From positions 35,920 through 99,919 of the forward strand of contig JAFLBB010000006.1 of NCBI GenBank assembly GCA_017304135.1: 64,000 nt of DNA, read 5' to 3'. Positions 28,052 through 36,471 of this stretch are shown piece after piece. A program made the position numbers and the translations under genes. Under the pieces are notes generated by a model that was not told the origin of the DNA, searched no databases, and saw nothing but the letters and a program-made list of their open reading frames with translations. The DNA comes from Acidobacteriota bacterium. Lineage in GTDB: Bacteria > Acidobacteriota > Terriglobia > Bryobacterales > Bryobacteraceae. Every line of letters begins with the position of its first letter. Position 1 is the first letter of the stretch.

Positions 28052-29094
28052 AGACGCTCGGCCGGCTGGGCGCGTTCGTGCTGTTGCTCGCGCTGGCGGC
28101 GGGAGGTCTGGCCCTGTGGCAGATCGGCCGCCCGCACCAGGGATTCCAGGGCGAGGTCTTCTACGAACTCAAGCGCGGCACCTCGACCCTCACCATGGCC
28201 CGCGAGTTGGCGGCGCTGGGCGTGGTCCGCACGCCGTGGCACTTTGTCAGCGCCCGCCTGCTGCGTCCCCGCGCCGCGCTGCAAGCAGGTGAATACCGCT
28301 TTGCCGGGGCCGCCAGCGCCCGCACCGTGCTCGACCGCATCGCCCGAGGCGACGTTTACTACGTGGAGCTGACCATCCCGGAAGGCTCCAACCTGTTCGA
28401 GATCGCCGAACTGGTGGAGCGCCAGGGGCTGGCCCCGGCCAGGGACTTCCGCCGCGCCGCCGCCGACCCCAAGCTCATCCGCGACCTCGCCCCCGATGCG
28501 CCGTCGCTTGAGGGCTACCTGTTTCCCTCCACCTACCAGGTCAGCCGGCACGAATCGGCGGCCAGCCTCTGCCGGCGCATGACGGCGGAGTTTCGCAGGG
28601 TGTGGCGCGAGGTGGGGGGGCAGGGCGATCCGCATGCCGCCGTGACGCTGGCCTCGCTGGTGGAGACCGAAACCGCCGTGCCGGAGGAACGCCCGCTCGT
28701 CGCCGGCGTCTACCACAACCGGTTGGAGGCCGGCATGAAGCTCGACTGCGATCCGACGGTGATCTACGCCGCGCAGTTGGTGAACGCCTGGCGCGGCACC
28801 ATTTACCGCAGCGATCTCGACCGCATCCATCCCTACAATACCTACCGTAGCGCCGGCTTGCCGCCGGGCCCCATCGCCAACCCCGGTAAGGCTTCGCTCG
28901 AAGCCGCGCTGCGCCCGCAGCCGACCCGCGCCGTCTACTTCGTCGCCAAACCCGATGGCAGCGGCGGGCACGTGTTTACCGAAACCCTGGCCGCGCATGA
29001 GAAAGCTGTGGCATCCTACCGCCGTGGGCATACGAACGAGCGCCACACAGCGCCTCCGCCAGTGGCTCGACGAAAACCGGCCGTCCGCCGTTGA
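28048..29094 (+). CDS. mltG: Endolytic peptidoglycan transglycosylase MltG
   Basis: 348 residues from a GTG overlapping the ruvX stop (GTGA). One N-terminal membrane anchor (GAFVLLLALAAGGLALWQI), a LysM-like subdomain (~40-105), and the YceG catalytic domain: TIPEGSNLFEIAELV, GYLFPSTYQ, the catalytic Glu in ASLVETETAV (~210), and DPTVIYAA and NTYRSAGLPPGPIANPG. Cleaves nascent glycan strands in the periplasm and limits their length. It has a ~20-residue basic, proline-rich tail (NERHTAPPPVARRKP) absent from many homologues, coinciding with overlap of the next gene. Confidence 0.94.
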   Translation: MKTLGRLGAFVLLLALAAGGLALWQIGRPHQGFQGEVFYELKRGTSTLTMARELAALGVVRTPWHFVSARLLRPRAALQAGEYRFAGAASARTVLDRIARGDVYYVELTIPEGSNLFEIAELVERQGLAPARDFRRAAADPKLIRDLAPDAPSLEGYLFPSTYQVSRHESAASLCRRMTAEFRRVWREVGGQGDPHAAVTLASLVETETAVPEERPLVAGVYHNRLEAGMKLDCDPTVIYAAQLVNAWRGTIYRSDLDRIHPYNTYRSAGLPPGPIANPGKASLEAALRPQPTRAVYFVAKPDGSGGHVFTETLAAHEKAVASYRRGHTNERHTAPPPVARRKPAVRR

Positions 29095-29491
29095 TCCGGC
29101 TCTCTTTGAGCAGATCCGGCGCGCCGTCGCGCCCATCGAAGCGGGACGGTTGCGCCACCTGCTGCGCGCCTCCGGCGTGGCCCTGCATCCGCTAGTGGAA
29201 GGCGTGCGGCAGGATACGACCGAGGAACTGGAACGCACCCTCACCGCGCTGACAAGCGTCTATGAGGCCGGAACGCTGGAAGTGAAGAGCCGTTGCCGCG
29301 ATGAGGTGATCGAAGCCCGCCAGCACGCCCTGTGGGCGCAGTCGCGGCTGGAGGGCGCGGCGAGGGACGAGCGGGAACGGATGCGCGAGACAATGCTCGT
29401 CTGGCTGGAGAACCCTGGCGTGTTCGCGGCCTGGGCGGCGGCGCGGCGGCGTCTGGGCGCTACTGCAATTCCAGCGACTGAACCTGAATAA
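28997..29491 (+). CDS. Hypothetical helical protein overlapping mltG
   Basis: Roughly 164 residues from the ATG at 28997, or about 155 from the GTG at 29024; both lie inside the mltG tail, and no strong ribosome site separates them. The protein is alpha-helical and charged (EQIRRAVAPIEAGRLRHLLRAS, DDTTEEL-type acidic stretch, RDERERMRETMLVWLENP), with no signal peptide. Its 3' end also overlaps the convergent gene at 29460 by 32 bases. Codon use looks like its neighbours, so it is probably real, but function and exact start are unknown. Confidence 0.5.
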   Translation: MRKLWHPTAVGIRTSATQRLRQWLDENRPSAVDPALFEQIRRAVAPIEAGRLRHLLRASGVALHPLVEGVRQDTTEELERTLTALTSVYEAGTLEVKSRCRDEVIEARQHALWAQSRLEGAARDERERMRETMLVWLENPGVFAAWAAARRRLGATAIPATEPE

Positions 29492-29777
29492 CCTCGCCAT
29501 CGAGCGTCCCCGTCGCTTTGGCCTTGAGATCCTTGTCCTTGGTGGCCGTTTTGAGCAGCGCGAGCGCCTTGGAATTGCCCGTTTCGTTGAACTTGAGGAA
29601 CTTGCCGTCGGCCATCACCAGGCCATAACCGCCCTTGGCGCAGGCGATGGCGCACGAGCGGGTGTGGCTCGACAGGTCCTTCGCCTTGCACATGACATCG
29701 ACCACGGTGCCGCTGAAGGTCTCCGCGCCGAGTACCCCGGTGGCCAGGGTGATGATTGTGATCACGAGTTTCCGCAT
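29460..29777 (-). CDS. Small exported cysteine-containing protein (105 aa)
   Basis: The ATG at 29775-29777 is preceded by GGAGGAGG at good spacing. Signal peptide MRKLVITIITLATGVLGA. The mature domain begins with a metal-binding-like pattern FSGTVVDVMCKAK, HTRSCAIACAKGGYGLVMADGKFL: cysteines at ~30, 43 and 47 with a nearby histidine. This layout recalls small periplasmic metal-binding or heme-adjacent proteins common in Acidobacteria, but I cannot name the family. The rest is small beta strands (DLKAKATGTLDGEVIQVQSLEL). The upstream 29778-30001 stretch contains no other gene. Confidence 0.7.
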   Translation of the reverse strand: MRKLVITIITLATGVLGAETFSGTVVDVMCKAKDLSSHTRSCAIACAKGGYGLVMADGKFLKFNETGNSKALALLKTATKDKDLKAKATGTLDGEVIQVQSLELQ

Positions 29778-30001
29778 TCGCTGCCTCCTCCGCCACGCTG
29801 GCGTTCTGGAAACAGCATCTCCCACCCGCGCCGGAAACCGCAAGCGGGGCCCTGTGAAACCCGCGCGCCCCCTGCCGCATCCACAACATAGTTGTCACTC
29901 CCCAGGGGGCGAATAAAAAGAGTAGGAATACGGCAAGTTCCCTCTTGCCCGTCACCTGCGGCCGACAGTATACTGGCTTTTTCACGACGAGGATCGCCTG
30001 T

Positions 30002-30280
30002 ATGGCAAGCATCGCTTTCATCCGCGAGGAATTCGATCCCGCCGCTCCCATGAAGGAGGCGGCCATCTTCTATGGCCTCTTCCTGCGCGGCCACTCACCG
30101 GAATCGTTGCGCCGCGACATCGACGTGCCCAAACCGGTGCTGGAAAAGTGGATGCGCCCCTACCGCTACGATCCCAATTTCCGCGAAAACCTGAAGAAGA
30201 TGTACCACTATCGCAAGCGCGTGCTGGCCATCTTCGACGAACTGGTAACCAACGAAAAGAACCGGGCACGGCTGCAGTAG
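30002..30280 (+). CDS. Small hypothetical protein with helix-turn-helix-like region
   Basis: 92 residues from the ATG at 30002 (GAGGA upstream); an earlier in-frame ATG at 29945 lacks support. Residues 28-50 (LFLRGHSPESLRRDIDVPKPVLEKW) look like a transposase/resolvase-type helix-turn-helix, and the rest is helical and basic (YRKRVLAIFDELVTNEKN). No catalytic domain follows. Could be a small DNA-binding protein. It is 9 bases upstream of the VOC gene, probably one transcript. Confidence 0.6.
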   Translation: MASIAFIREEFDPAAPMKEAAIFYGLFLRGHSPESLRRDIDVPKPVLEKWMRPYRYDPNFRENLKKMYHYRKRVLAIFDELVTNEKNRARLQ

Positions 30281-30289
30281 CGCTTCGAC

Positions 30290-30703
30290 ATGCCCACCCT
30301 CGCCGGCGTCAAGGAAACGGCCCTGTATGTGGACGACCTGCCGCGCGCCATCCGCTTTTATCGCGACCGCCTCGGCCTGCCGGTGCTGGTGACGGACCAT
30401 CGCTTCTGCGCCCTCGACGTGAACGGGCAGCACGTGCTGCTGCTGTTCCTGCGCGGCGCTTCGACCGCCACCACCACGCTCCCCGGCGGGTCCATTCCGC
30501 CCCACGACGGCTCCGGTCCTCTGCACGCCGGCTTCGCCATTGAGCCGTCGCAGTTTGCCGAATGGGAGCGCCACCTGACGGCGCAAGGCGTGGAAATTCT
30601 CTCCTACATGGACTGGCCGCTGGGCGGGAAGAGCCTCTACTTCCGCGACCCCGACGGCCACCTGCTGGAACTGCTGACGCCTGGGGTGTGGAGCACCTAC
30701 TAA
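30290..30703 (+). CDS. VOC-family protein (glyoxalase/bleomycin-resistance/dioxygenase fold)
   Basis: 137 residues, one vicinal-oxygen-chelate module: VKETALYVDDLPRAIRFYRDRLGLPVL, HAGFAIEPSQFAEWERHLTAQGVEI and the closing KSLYFRDPDGHLLELLTPG. Putative metal ligands are the His in GPLHAGF and the Glu in LLELL, with others less clear. Cytoplasmic. Substrate is not predictable; fosfomycin-type and generic dioxygenase-like members share this length. It follows the 92-aa gene closely. Confidence 0.86.
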   Translation: MPTLAGVKETALYVDDLPRAIRFYRDRLGLPVLVTDHRFCALDVNGQHVLLLFLRGASTATTTLPGGSIPPHDGSGPLHAGFAIEPSQFAEWERHLTAQGVEILSYMDWPLGGKSLYFRDPDGHLLELLTPGVWSTY

Positions 30704-30749
30704 CCCAACCTTACCTACGGCTTCCGGCCGGATGCCGCTACCATGGACT

Positions 30750-31532
30750 ATGGAAATCCCCATCTACCAGGTGGACGCCTTCACCGACCACGTCTTTGGA
30801 GGCAATCCCGCCGCCATCTGTCCGCTCACCCGCTGGCTTCCCGACGCTACCCTGCAGGCCATCGCCGCCGAGAATAACCTTGCCGAGACGGCCTTCTTCG
30901 TGCCTGAAGCCGAGTGCTACCGCCTGCGCTGGTTCACCCCCACCGTCGAAATGCCGCTCTGCGGCCACGCCACGCTCGCCTCGGCCCATGTCATCTTGCA
31001 CCACCTCGCCCCCGCCGCTTCCCTGCTCCGCTTCCAAACATTGAGCGGCGAACTCACCGTGGCCCGCGACGGCGACAAGCTGGTGCTCGACTTTCCCGCC
31101 CGGCCCGGTGTCCGCATCGCCCCGCTGGCGGCGTTGCACGAGGCCCTCGGCGCCCATCCGCTGGAGATCCTCCAGGCGCCCTACTACCTGGCCGTCTTCG
31201 CGCACGAAGACGACGTGCGCACGCTGCAGCCCGACTTCCGCCTGCTGGCCGCTCTTGCGCCGGTCATCTGCACCGCGCCCGGTTCGGACGGCATCGATTT
31301 CGTATCGCGCTTCTTTGCGCCCTCGCACGGCGTCGATGAGGACCCGGTCACCGGCTCGGCCCACTGCACGCTGGTTCCCTACTGGGCAGGACGGCTGAAG
31401 AAAACCACATTCCGCGCGCGCCAGATCTCGCGCCGTGTGGGCGAGTTGTGGCTGGAGCTGAAGGGCGATCGCGTGCTGATGGCGGGCCAGGGCGTGGAGT
31501 ATCTGCGCGGCACGATCACCGTGCCGGAGTAA
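30750..31532 (+). CDS. PhzF-family isomerase/epimerase-like protein
   Basis: 260 residues from the ATG at 30750. Two-lobed diaminopimelate-epimerase-like fold: IPIYQVDAFTDHVFGGNPAAIC, the catalytic glutamate in ENNLAETAFF, RLRWFTPTVEMPLCGHATLASAHV, and the C-lobe DFVSRFFAPSHGVDEDPVTGSAHCTLVPYW. All family hallmarks are present. Phenazine genes are absent, so it is more likely a general metabolite isomerase than PhzF proper. It ends 5 bases from the convergent transglutaminase gene. Confidence 0.92.
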   Translation: MEIPIYQVDAFTDHVFGGNPAAICPLTRWLPDATLQAIAAENNLAETAFFVPEAECYRLRWFTPTVEMPLCGHATLASAHVILHHLAPAASLLRFQTLSGELTVARDGDKLVLDFPARPGVRIAPLAALHEALGAHPLEILQAPYYLAVFAHEDDVRTLQPDFRLLAALAPVICTAPGSDGIDFVSRFFAPSHGVDEDPVTGSAHCTLVPYWAGRLKKTTFRARQISRRVGELWLELKGDRVLMAGQGVEYLRGTITVPE

Positions 31533-31537
31533 TCGCC

Positions 31538-32503
31538 CTACTGCTGTTGTTGCTGCTGTTGTTGCTGCTGCGAGGCGGCGGCCACCATGTCGGTCTCGGT
31601 GAAATTGGGCTGGCGGATGGTGGTGAGCCGCAGTTCGTCTTCGGCGGGCGCCGAAGAGGGCGTGACGCGTACGGCCACGCTGAGAGCCGAGGTGGCCGCT
31701 CCTTTGAAGATGCCCCGGGTCGGCGGCACGTCGGCATAGTCGCGTCCGACGGCGGCGCGGATGTGCCGTTCCGAGGTCATGATGTCGTTGGTGGGGTCCA
31801 CGCCCACCCAGTTCAGCCCGGGCAGCCAGACTTCGACCCAGGCGTGCGAGGCCCCGTCGAGCGAACGGTCCGGACGGTCGGCGCGCGGGCATAGATACCC
31901 GCTCACGTAGCGCGTGGGGATGCGCAGCGGGCGGAGCAGCGAGATCATGATGTGGGCGAAGTCCTGGCAGACGCCGCGGCGCGCCGCCAGGGCCTCTTCA
32001 ATCAGCGAATCGACGCGCGTGAAGTCGGGCTCGTAGACGAAGGCACGGTGGAGCCGTTCGTTGAGGTCGCGGATGAGCGAGAGGGGATCCATGCGCCGCT
32101 CGGCGCCGATTTCGCGCGCCAGCTCGGTCAACCCCTGCGTGGGATGGGCAAAGCGGCTGGCGGTGAGAAACTCGCTGAACTCGCCCCGCTCGGCCAGCGC
32201 GTCCAACTCGGCCCAGGCGCCATTGCCGAGCTTGTTCGGCAGCGGCGAGGGCTCATCCACCTCCACCACCGATTCAGCCAGAATGCCCAGCCGCAGGTGG
32301 CGGCCAGGCACGTTGAAGTGATGAATCGTGTTGCCCAGGTAGTCGCGGTAGAAGAACACACGGGCCCGGGGCGAAACGTCGAGCTTGAACTGGAAACAGC
32401 GCTGATGGCCCTCGGTGCGCGGCCGCATGCGCACCTCCATGACACTCTCGGAGACGGGTACAGAGTAGTCGAAGCGTGTCAGGTGGCGGATGGAATAATA
32501 CAT
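31538..32503 (-). CDS. Transglutaminase-like cysteine peptidase with a polyglutamine tail
   Basis: 321 residues. An N-terminal bacterial transglutaminase-associated beta domain (~1-125) precedes the transglutaminase-like core with catalytic Cys179 (RRGVCQDFAH), His220 (SHAWVEVW) and Asp236 (DPTND). In this family the fold usually serves as protease or amidase. It is the last gene of the conserved trio with the alpha-E and circularly permuted ATP-grasp proteins (gaps of 6 and 3 bases), a set linked to synthesis or hydrolysis of an uncharacterised peptide. The C-terminus ends in ten glutamines, outside the fold. No signal peptide. Confidence 0.92.
   Translation of the reverse strand: MYYSIRHLTRFDYSVPVSESVMEVRMRPRTEGHQRCFQFKLDVSPRARVFFYRDYLGNTIHHFNVPGRHLRLGILAESVVEVDEPSPLPNKLGNGAWAELDALAERGEFSEFLTASRFAHPTQGLTELAREIGAERRMDPLSLIRDLNERLHRAFVYEPDFTRVDSLIEEALAARRGVCQDFAHIMISLLRPLRIPTRYVSGYLCPRADRPDRSLDGASHAWVEVWLPGLNWVGVDPTNDIMTSERHIRAAVGRDYADVPPTRGIFKGAATSALSVAVRVTPSSAPAEDELRLTTIRQPNFTETDMVAAASQQQQQQQQQQ
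31541..31570. repeat. Trinucleotide-type repeat encoding ten glutamines
   Basis: On the coding strand CAG CAG CAA CAA alternates in pairs (2.5 copies of a 12-bp unit), immediately before the transglutaminase stop. It is prone to slippage, so tail length may vary between strains. Confidence 0.85.
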
Positions 32504-32509
32504 GCTCGC

Positions 32510-33472
32510 TCAGGCTTCAATCGCCGTTTCGATCGGGTAGTCAATGTAAACCTGGTGCAGAACGTGATGGATCTGGATGCACTGGCGCTGCACGTCGGCC
32601 AGGTAGGTGCTCAATCCATCGGCGAGGATCTCGTCCATCTGCGAGAAATTGAGCGAGGCCTGGAGCCGCCCGGAGAGCCGGTGCAAACGGCTCGAACCCT
32701 GCGTGGAAGCGCCTTCGGGCAATTTCTCAAGAGCAATCTGGATGTTGTCCACCGCATAGCGCACCGAATGGGGGAACTCACGGTTTAAGAGCAAAAATTC
32801 GGCAATGCGGCCCGCGCGCAGCTCGGCCGTGTACACCTTGCAATAGGCTTCAAACGCAGTGAAGCTCTTGAGCAGGCCGATCCACTCCAGGTGGTCGCCC
32901 TGCTCGATCTCCGTTTGCCCGTCGGGGAGATACTCGCGGAAGTGGACGTCGAGCAGTGTCGAGACCAGTCCGGCGCGCTCGATGTAACGGCCGAGGCGGA
33001 TGAACTGCCAGCCTTCGCCGTGGTTCATGGTCGCCGCCAGCAGGCCGCGGAAGAGGTGAGAGCCCGTGATGACGGTCTGCAGAAAGTCCTGCGGGTCGCG
33101 ATCCTGATAGCCGCCGGCGGAAAGCGCCCGCGCCTCGTGGTACATGCGGTTGACCTGCTCCCACATCTCCGAGCTGATCATCTCGCGCACCTGCCGCGCG
33201 TTCTCGCGGGCGACGCTGATGGCGCTCACGATCGACGAGCGGCTGGCGGCGTCGAAGGCCAGCCAGTGGATCAGCCGCGAGTGATCCTCAGTGGGGGGCG
33301 GCTTGGCGGTGATGCCCAGGCATTGCACCAGCCGCAGCCAGCGTCCGTCGCCGGCCTCCTGGCCCGATTCGAGAATCAGCCCCAACTGCACATCCAGAAG
33401 CCGCGCCGTGTGCTCGGCACGCTCCAGATACCGGCTCATCCAATAGAGGTTGTCGGCAACTCGGGATAACAT
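32510..33472 (-). CDS. Alpha-E domain protein (DUF403)
   Basis: 320 residues, all-helical, opening with the family signature MLSRVADNLYWMSRYLERAEHTARLLDVQL and with FLQTVITGSHLFRGLLAATM and RLGRYIERAGLVSTLLDVHF further on. The fold has no assigned activity; it always travels with the ATP-grasp and transglutaminase partners. It lies 3 bases after the ATP-grasp gene and 6 before the transglutaminase. Likely a structural or catalytic partner of the peptide-forming ATP-grasp enzyme. Cytoplasmic. Confidence 0.93.
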   Translation of the reverse strand: MLSRVADNLYWMSRYLERAEHTARLLDVQLGLILESGQEAGDGRWLRLVQCLGITAKPPPTEDHSRLIHWLAFDAASRSSIVSAISVARENARQVREMISSEMWEQVNRMYHEARALSAGGYQDRDPQDFLQTVITGSHLFRGLLAATMNHGEGWQFIRLGRYIERAGLVSTLLDVHFREYLPDGQTEIEQGDHLEWIGLLKSFTAFEAYCKVYTAELRAGRIAEFLLLNREFPHSVRYAVDNIQIALEKLPEGASTQGSSRLHRLSGRLQASLNFSQMDEILADGLSTYLADVQRQCIQIHHVLHQVYIDYPIETAIEA

Positions 33473-33475
33473 GGC

Positions 33476-34951
<1,476 letters not shown>

Positions 34952-35028
34952 GAGCTTCGGCCTCGGCTCGACGGGGAAGCCCTTTCTGACGGGGAATCCT
35001 CAAAGATACCAATGCGTTGCGAAGAGTG

Positions 35029-36405
35029 TCAAGGGGCGGCAGCCGGAGCGGCCGAAGCGGCCGCGAAAGCGTACAGCGCCTCCTCCGTGCGCAGGTGCAG
35101 CACGCCGCCCGACAGCGCCGGAGTAGCGTAGACGCCTTCCCCCAGATCGTTGACGGCCAGCACCTCCCATTCCGCGCCCGCTCTGAGCACAACCAGCTTG
35201 CCCTCTTCGCTGCCGATCCAGACCTTGCCGTCGGCCGCCACCGGCGACGACGAATAGCCGCCCAGCGCACCCGCCATGCGCGACGCCTTGACCATGGCTC
35301 CGGTGGCCGCATCGTGCGTGGTGAGGATGCCGCCGTTGCGCACCACATACAGGACGCCCTGGTAAGCCAGCACGGAAGGCACGACGCTGGTGAAGTTCTT
35401 CTCGTAGCGCCACAGTTCGCGCGGCCCGCCGGCGTCGAGCTTCACGGCAAACAGCGCGTTCGGCCCGAGCACCTTGTCGGCGAAAATCTTCCACTCGTCC
35501 GCGGTCACCGTGCCGTCGCGGTTGCCGGCGTTCTTGCCGATGTTGTTCAGAATCGGGTCGGCGCCGTACTCCTCCGGCGTGAGGCGGCCGTCGCCGTCGC
35601 GGTCGAGCTTCTCCAGGCGCGGGGCGAACGGCGCGGCGGTGTCCACGCCGTAGCCGAACACATAGGCCGTGTTACCGATCAGCGCCGGGCTGGAGACGAT
35701 GGCCATCGCTAGTCCAGGCAGCGTGAACAGCCGCTTGCCATCGGCCCCGTTGTGCAGCCCCAGCAAGCCGCGGCTGGCTGTCACCAACCGCCCGTCATGC
35801 ACCACCGGCGTGGCCCAACCCTCGCCCTCTTCGCGCGCCACCTTCCATTTCAATTCACCATTGCGCATCTGATAGGCGGCGGTGAACGAATGCTCCCACT
35901 GGTCAACGACCACCACAACGGAATCACCCACGATTACCGGTGAGGCCGAAACGCCCTGCGTATTCACGAACGGGCCCATGGGGGCCATCCAGCGCAGCTT
36001 GCCCGTGGCGTCGTAGGAGAGCAAGCCGTAGTCCTTGAAGAAGACATAGACGTTCTCGCCATCGGTCACCGGAGTGATGGCGGCCTCATGGTTAAGGCGG
36101 TTGGCGATCTCAGTACGCGGGCGCTCCACGGCGCGCTCCCAAGCGAGCTTGCCCGTCACACGGTTAAAGCACTGCGTGTAGAGCTTGCCCTCCTGCGCCG
36201 CAGTGAGAAAGATGTGGCGCCGTGAGAGCACGGGCGACGACTTGCCGGGCCTCACCGGCGTGCGCCAGCGCAGGTTCCGCGCAGGGCCAACCTCCACCGG
36301 ATAGCCCGTTCCCTCCGCGATCCCCGTGCCGTTGGGACCGCGAAACCTGTTCCATTCTTCGCCAAGCAACACCGCCACTACGAGAATTCCCGCCGCAACG
36401 CGCAT
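35029..36405 (-). CDS. Exported PQQ-like beta-propeller protein with EF-hand insert
   Basis: 458 residues, short signal peptide MRVAAGILVVAVLLG. Repeated blades of the PQQ-binding-like type (NRVTGKLAWERAV, YDATGKLRWMAP, MRNGELKWKVAR, RKLVVLRAGAEWEVLA) suggest an 8-blade propeller. An insert at ~245-300 carries two EF-hand-like loops (DRDGDGRLTPEEY and GNRDGTVTADEW), predicting calcium binding. No dehydrogenase cysteine pair or quinone-binding acidic residue was recognised, so it is more likely a binding/scaffold propeller than an enzyme. The C-terminus is alanine/proline-rich. Divergent from the GH106-like gene. Confidence 0.82.
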   Translation of the reverse strand: MRVAAGILVVAVLLGEEWNRFRGPNGTGIAEGTGYPVEVGPARNLRWRTPVRPGKSSPVLSRRHIFLTAAQEGKLYTQCFNRVTGKLAWERAVERPRTEIANRLNHEAAITPVTDGENVYVFFKDYGLLSYDATGKLRWMAPMGPFVNTQGVSASPVIVGDSVVVVVDQWEHSFTAAYQMRNGELKWKVAREEGEGWATPVVHDGRLVTASRGLLGLHNGADGKRLFTLPGLAMAIVSSPALIGNTAYVFGYGVDTAAPFAPRLEKLDRDGDGRLTPEEYGADPILNNIGKNAGNRDGTVTADEWKIFADKVLGPNALFAVKLDAGGPRELWRYEKNFTSVVPSVLAYQGVLYVVRNGGILTTHDAATGAMVKASRMAGALGGYSSSPVAADGKVWIGSEEGKLVVLRAGAEWEVLAVNDLGEGVYATPALSGGVLHLRTEEALYAFAAASAAPAAAP

Positions 36406-36471
36406 TGCCGAATTGTGTCACAGCCCGCCGCGCTGGTTGCGGCCTAGCAAGATTCACGATGGAATAAACGC

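Noticed and set aside
30002..30280. Transposase remnant
   Set aside because: There is a helix-turn-helix-like segment, but no catalytic domain, inverted repeats or target duplications nearby.
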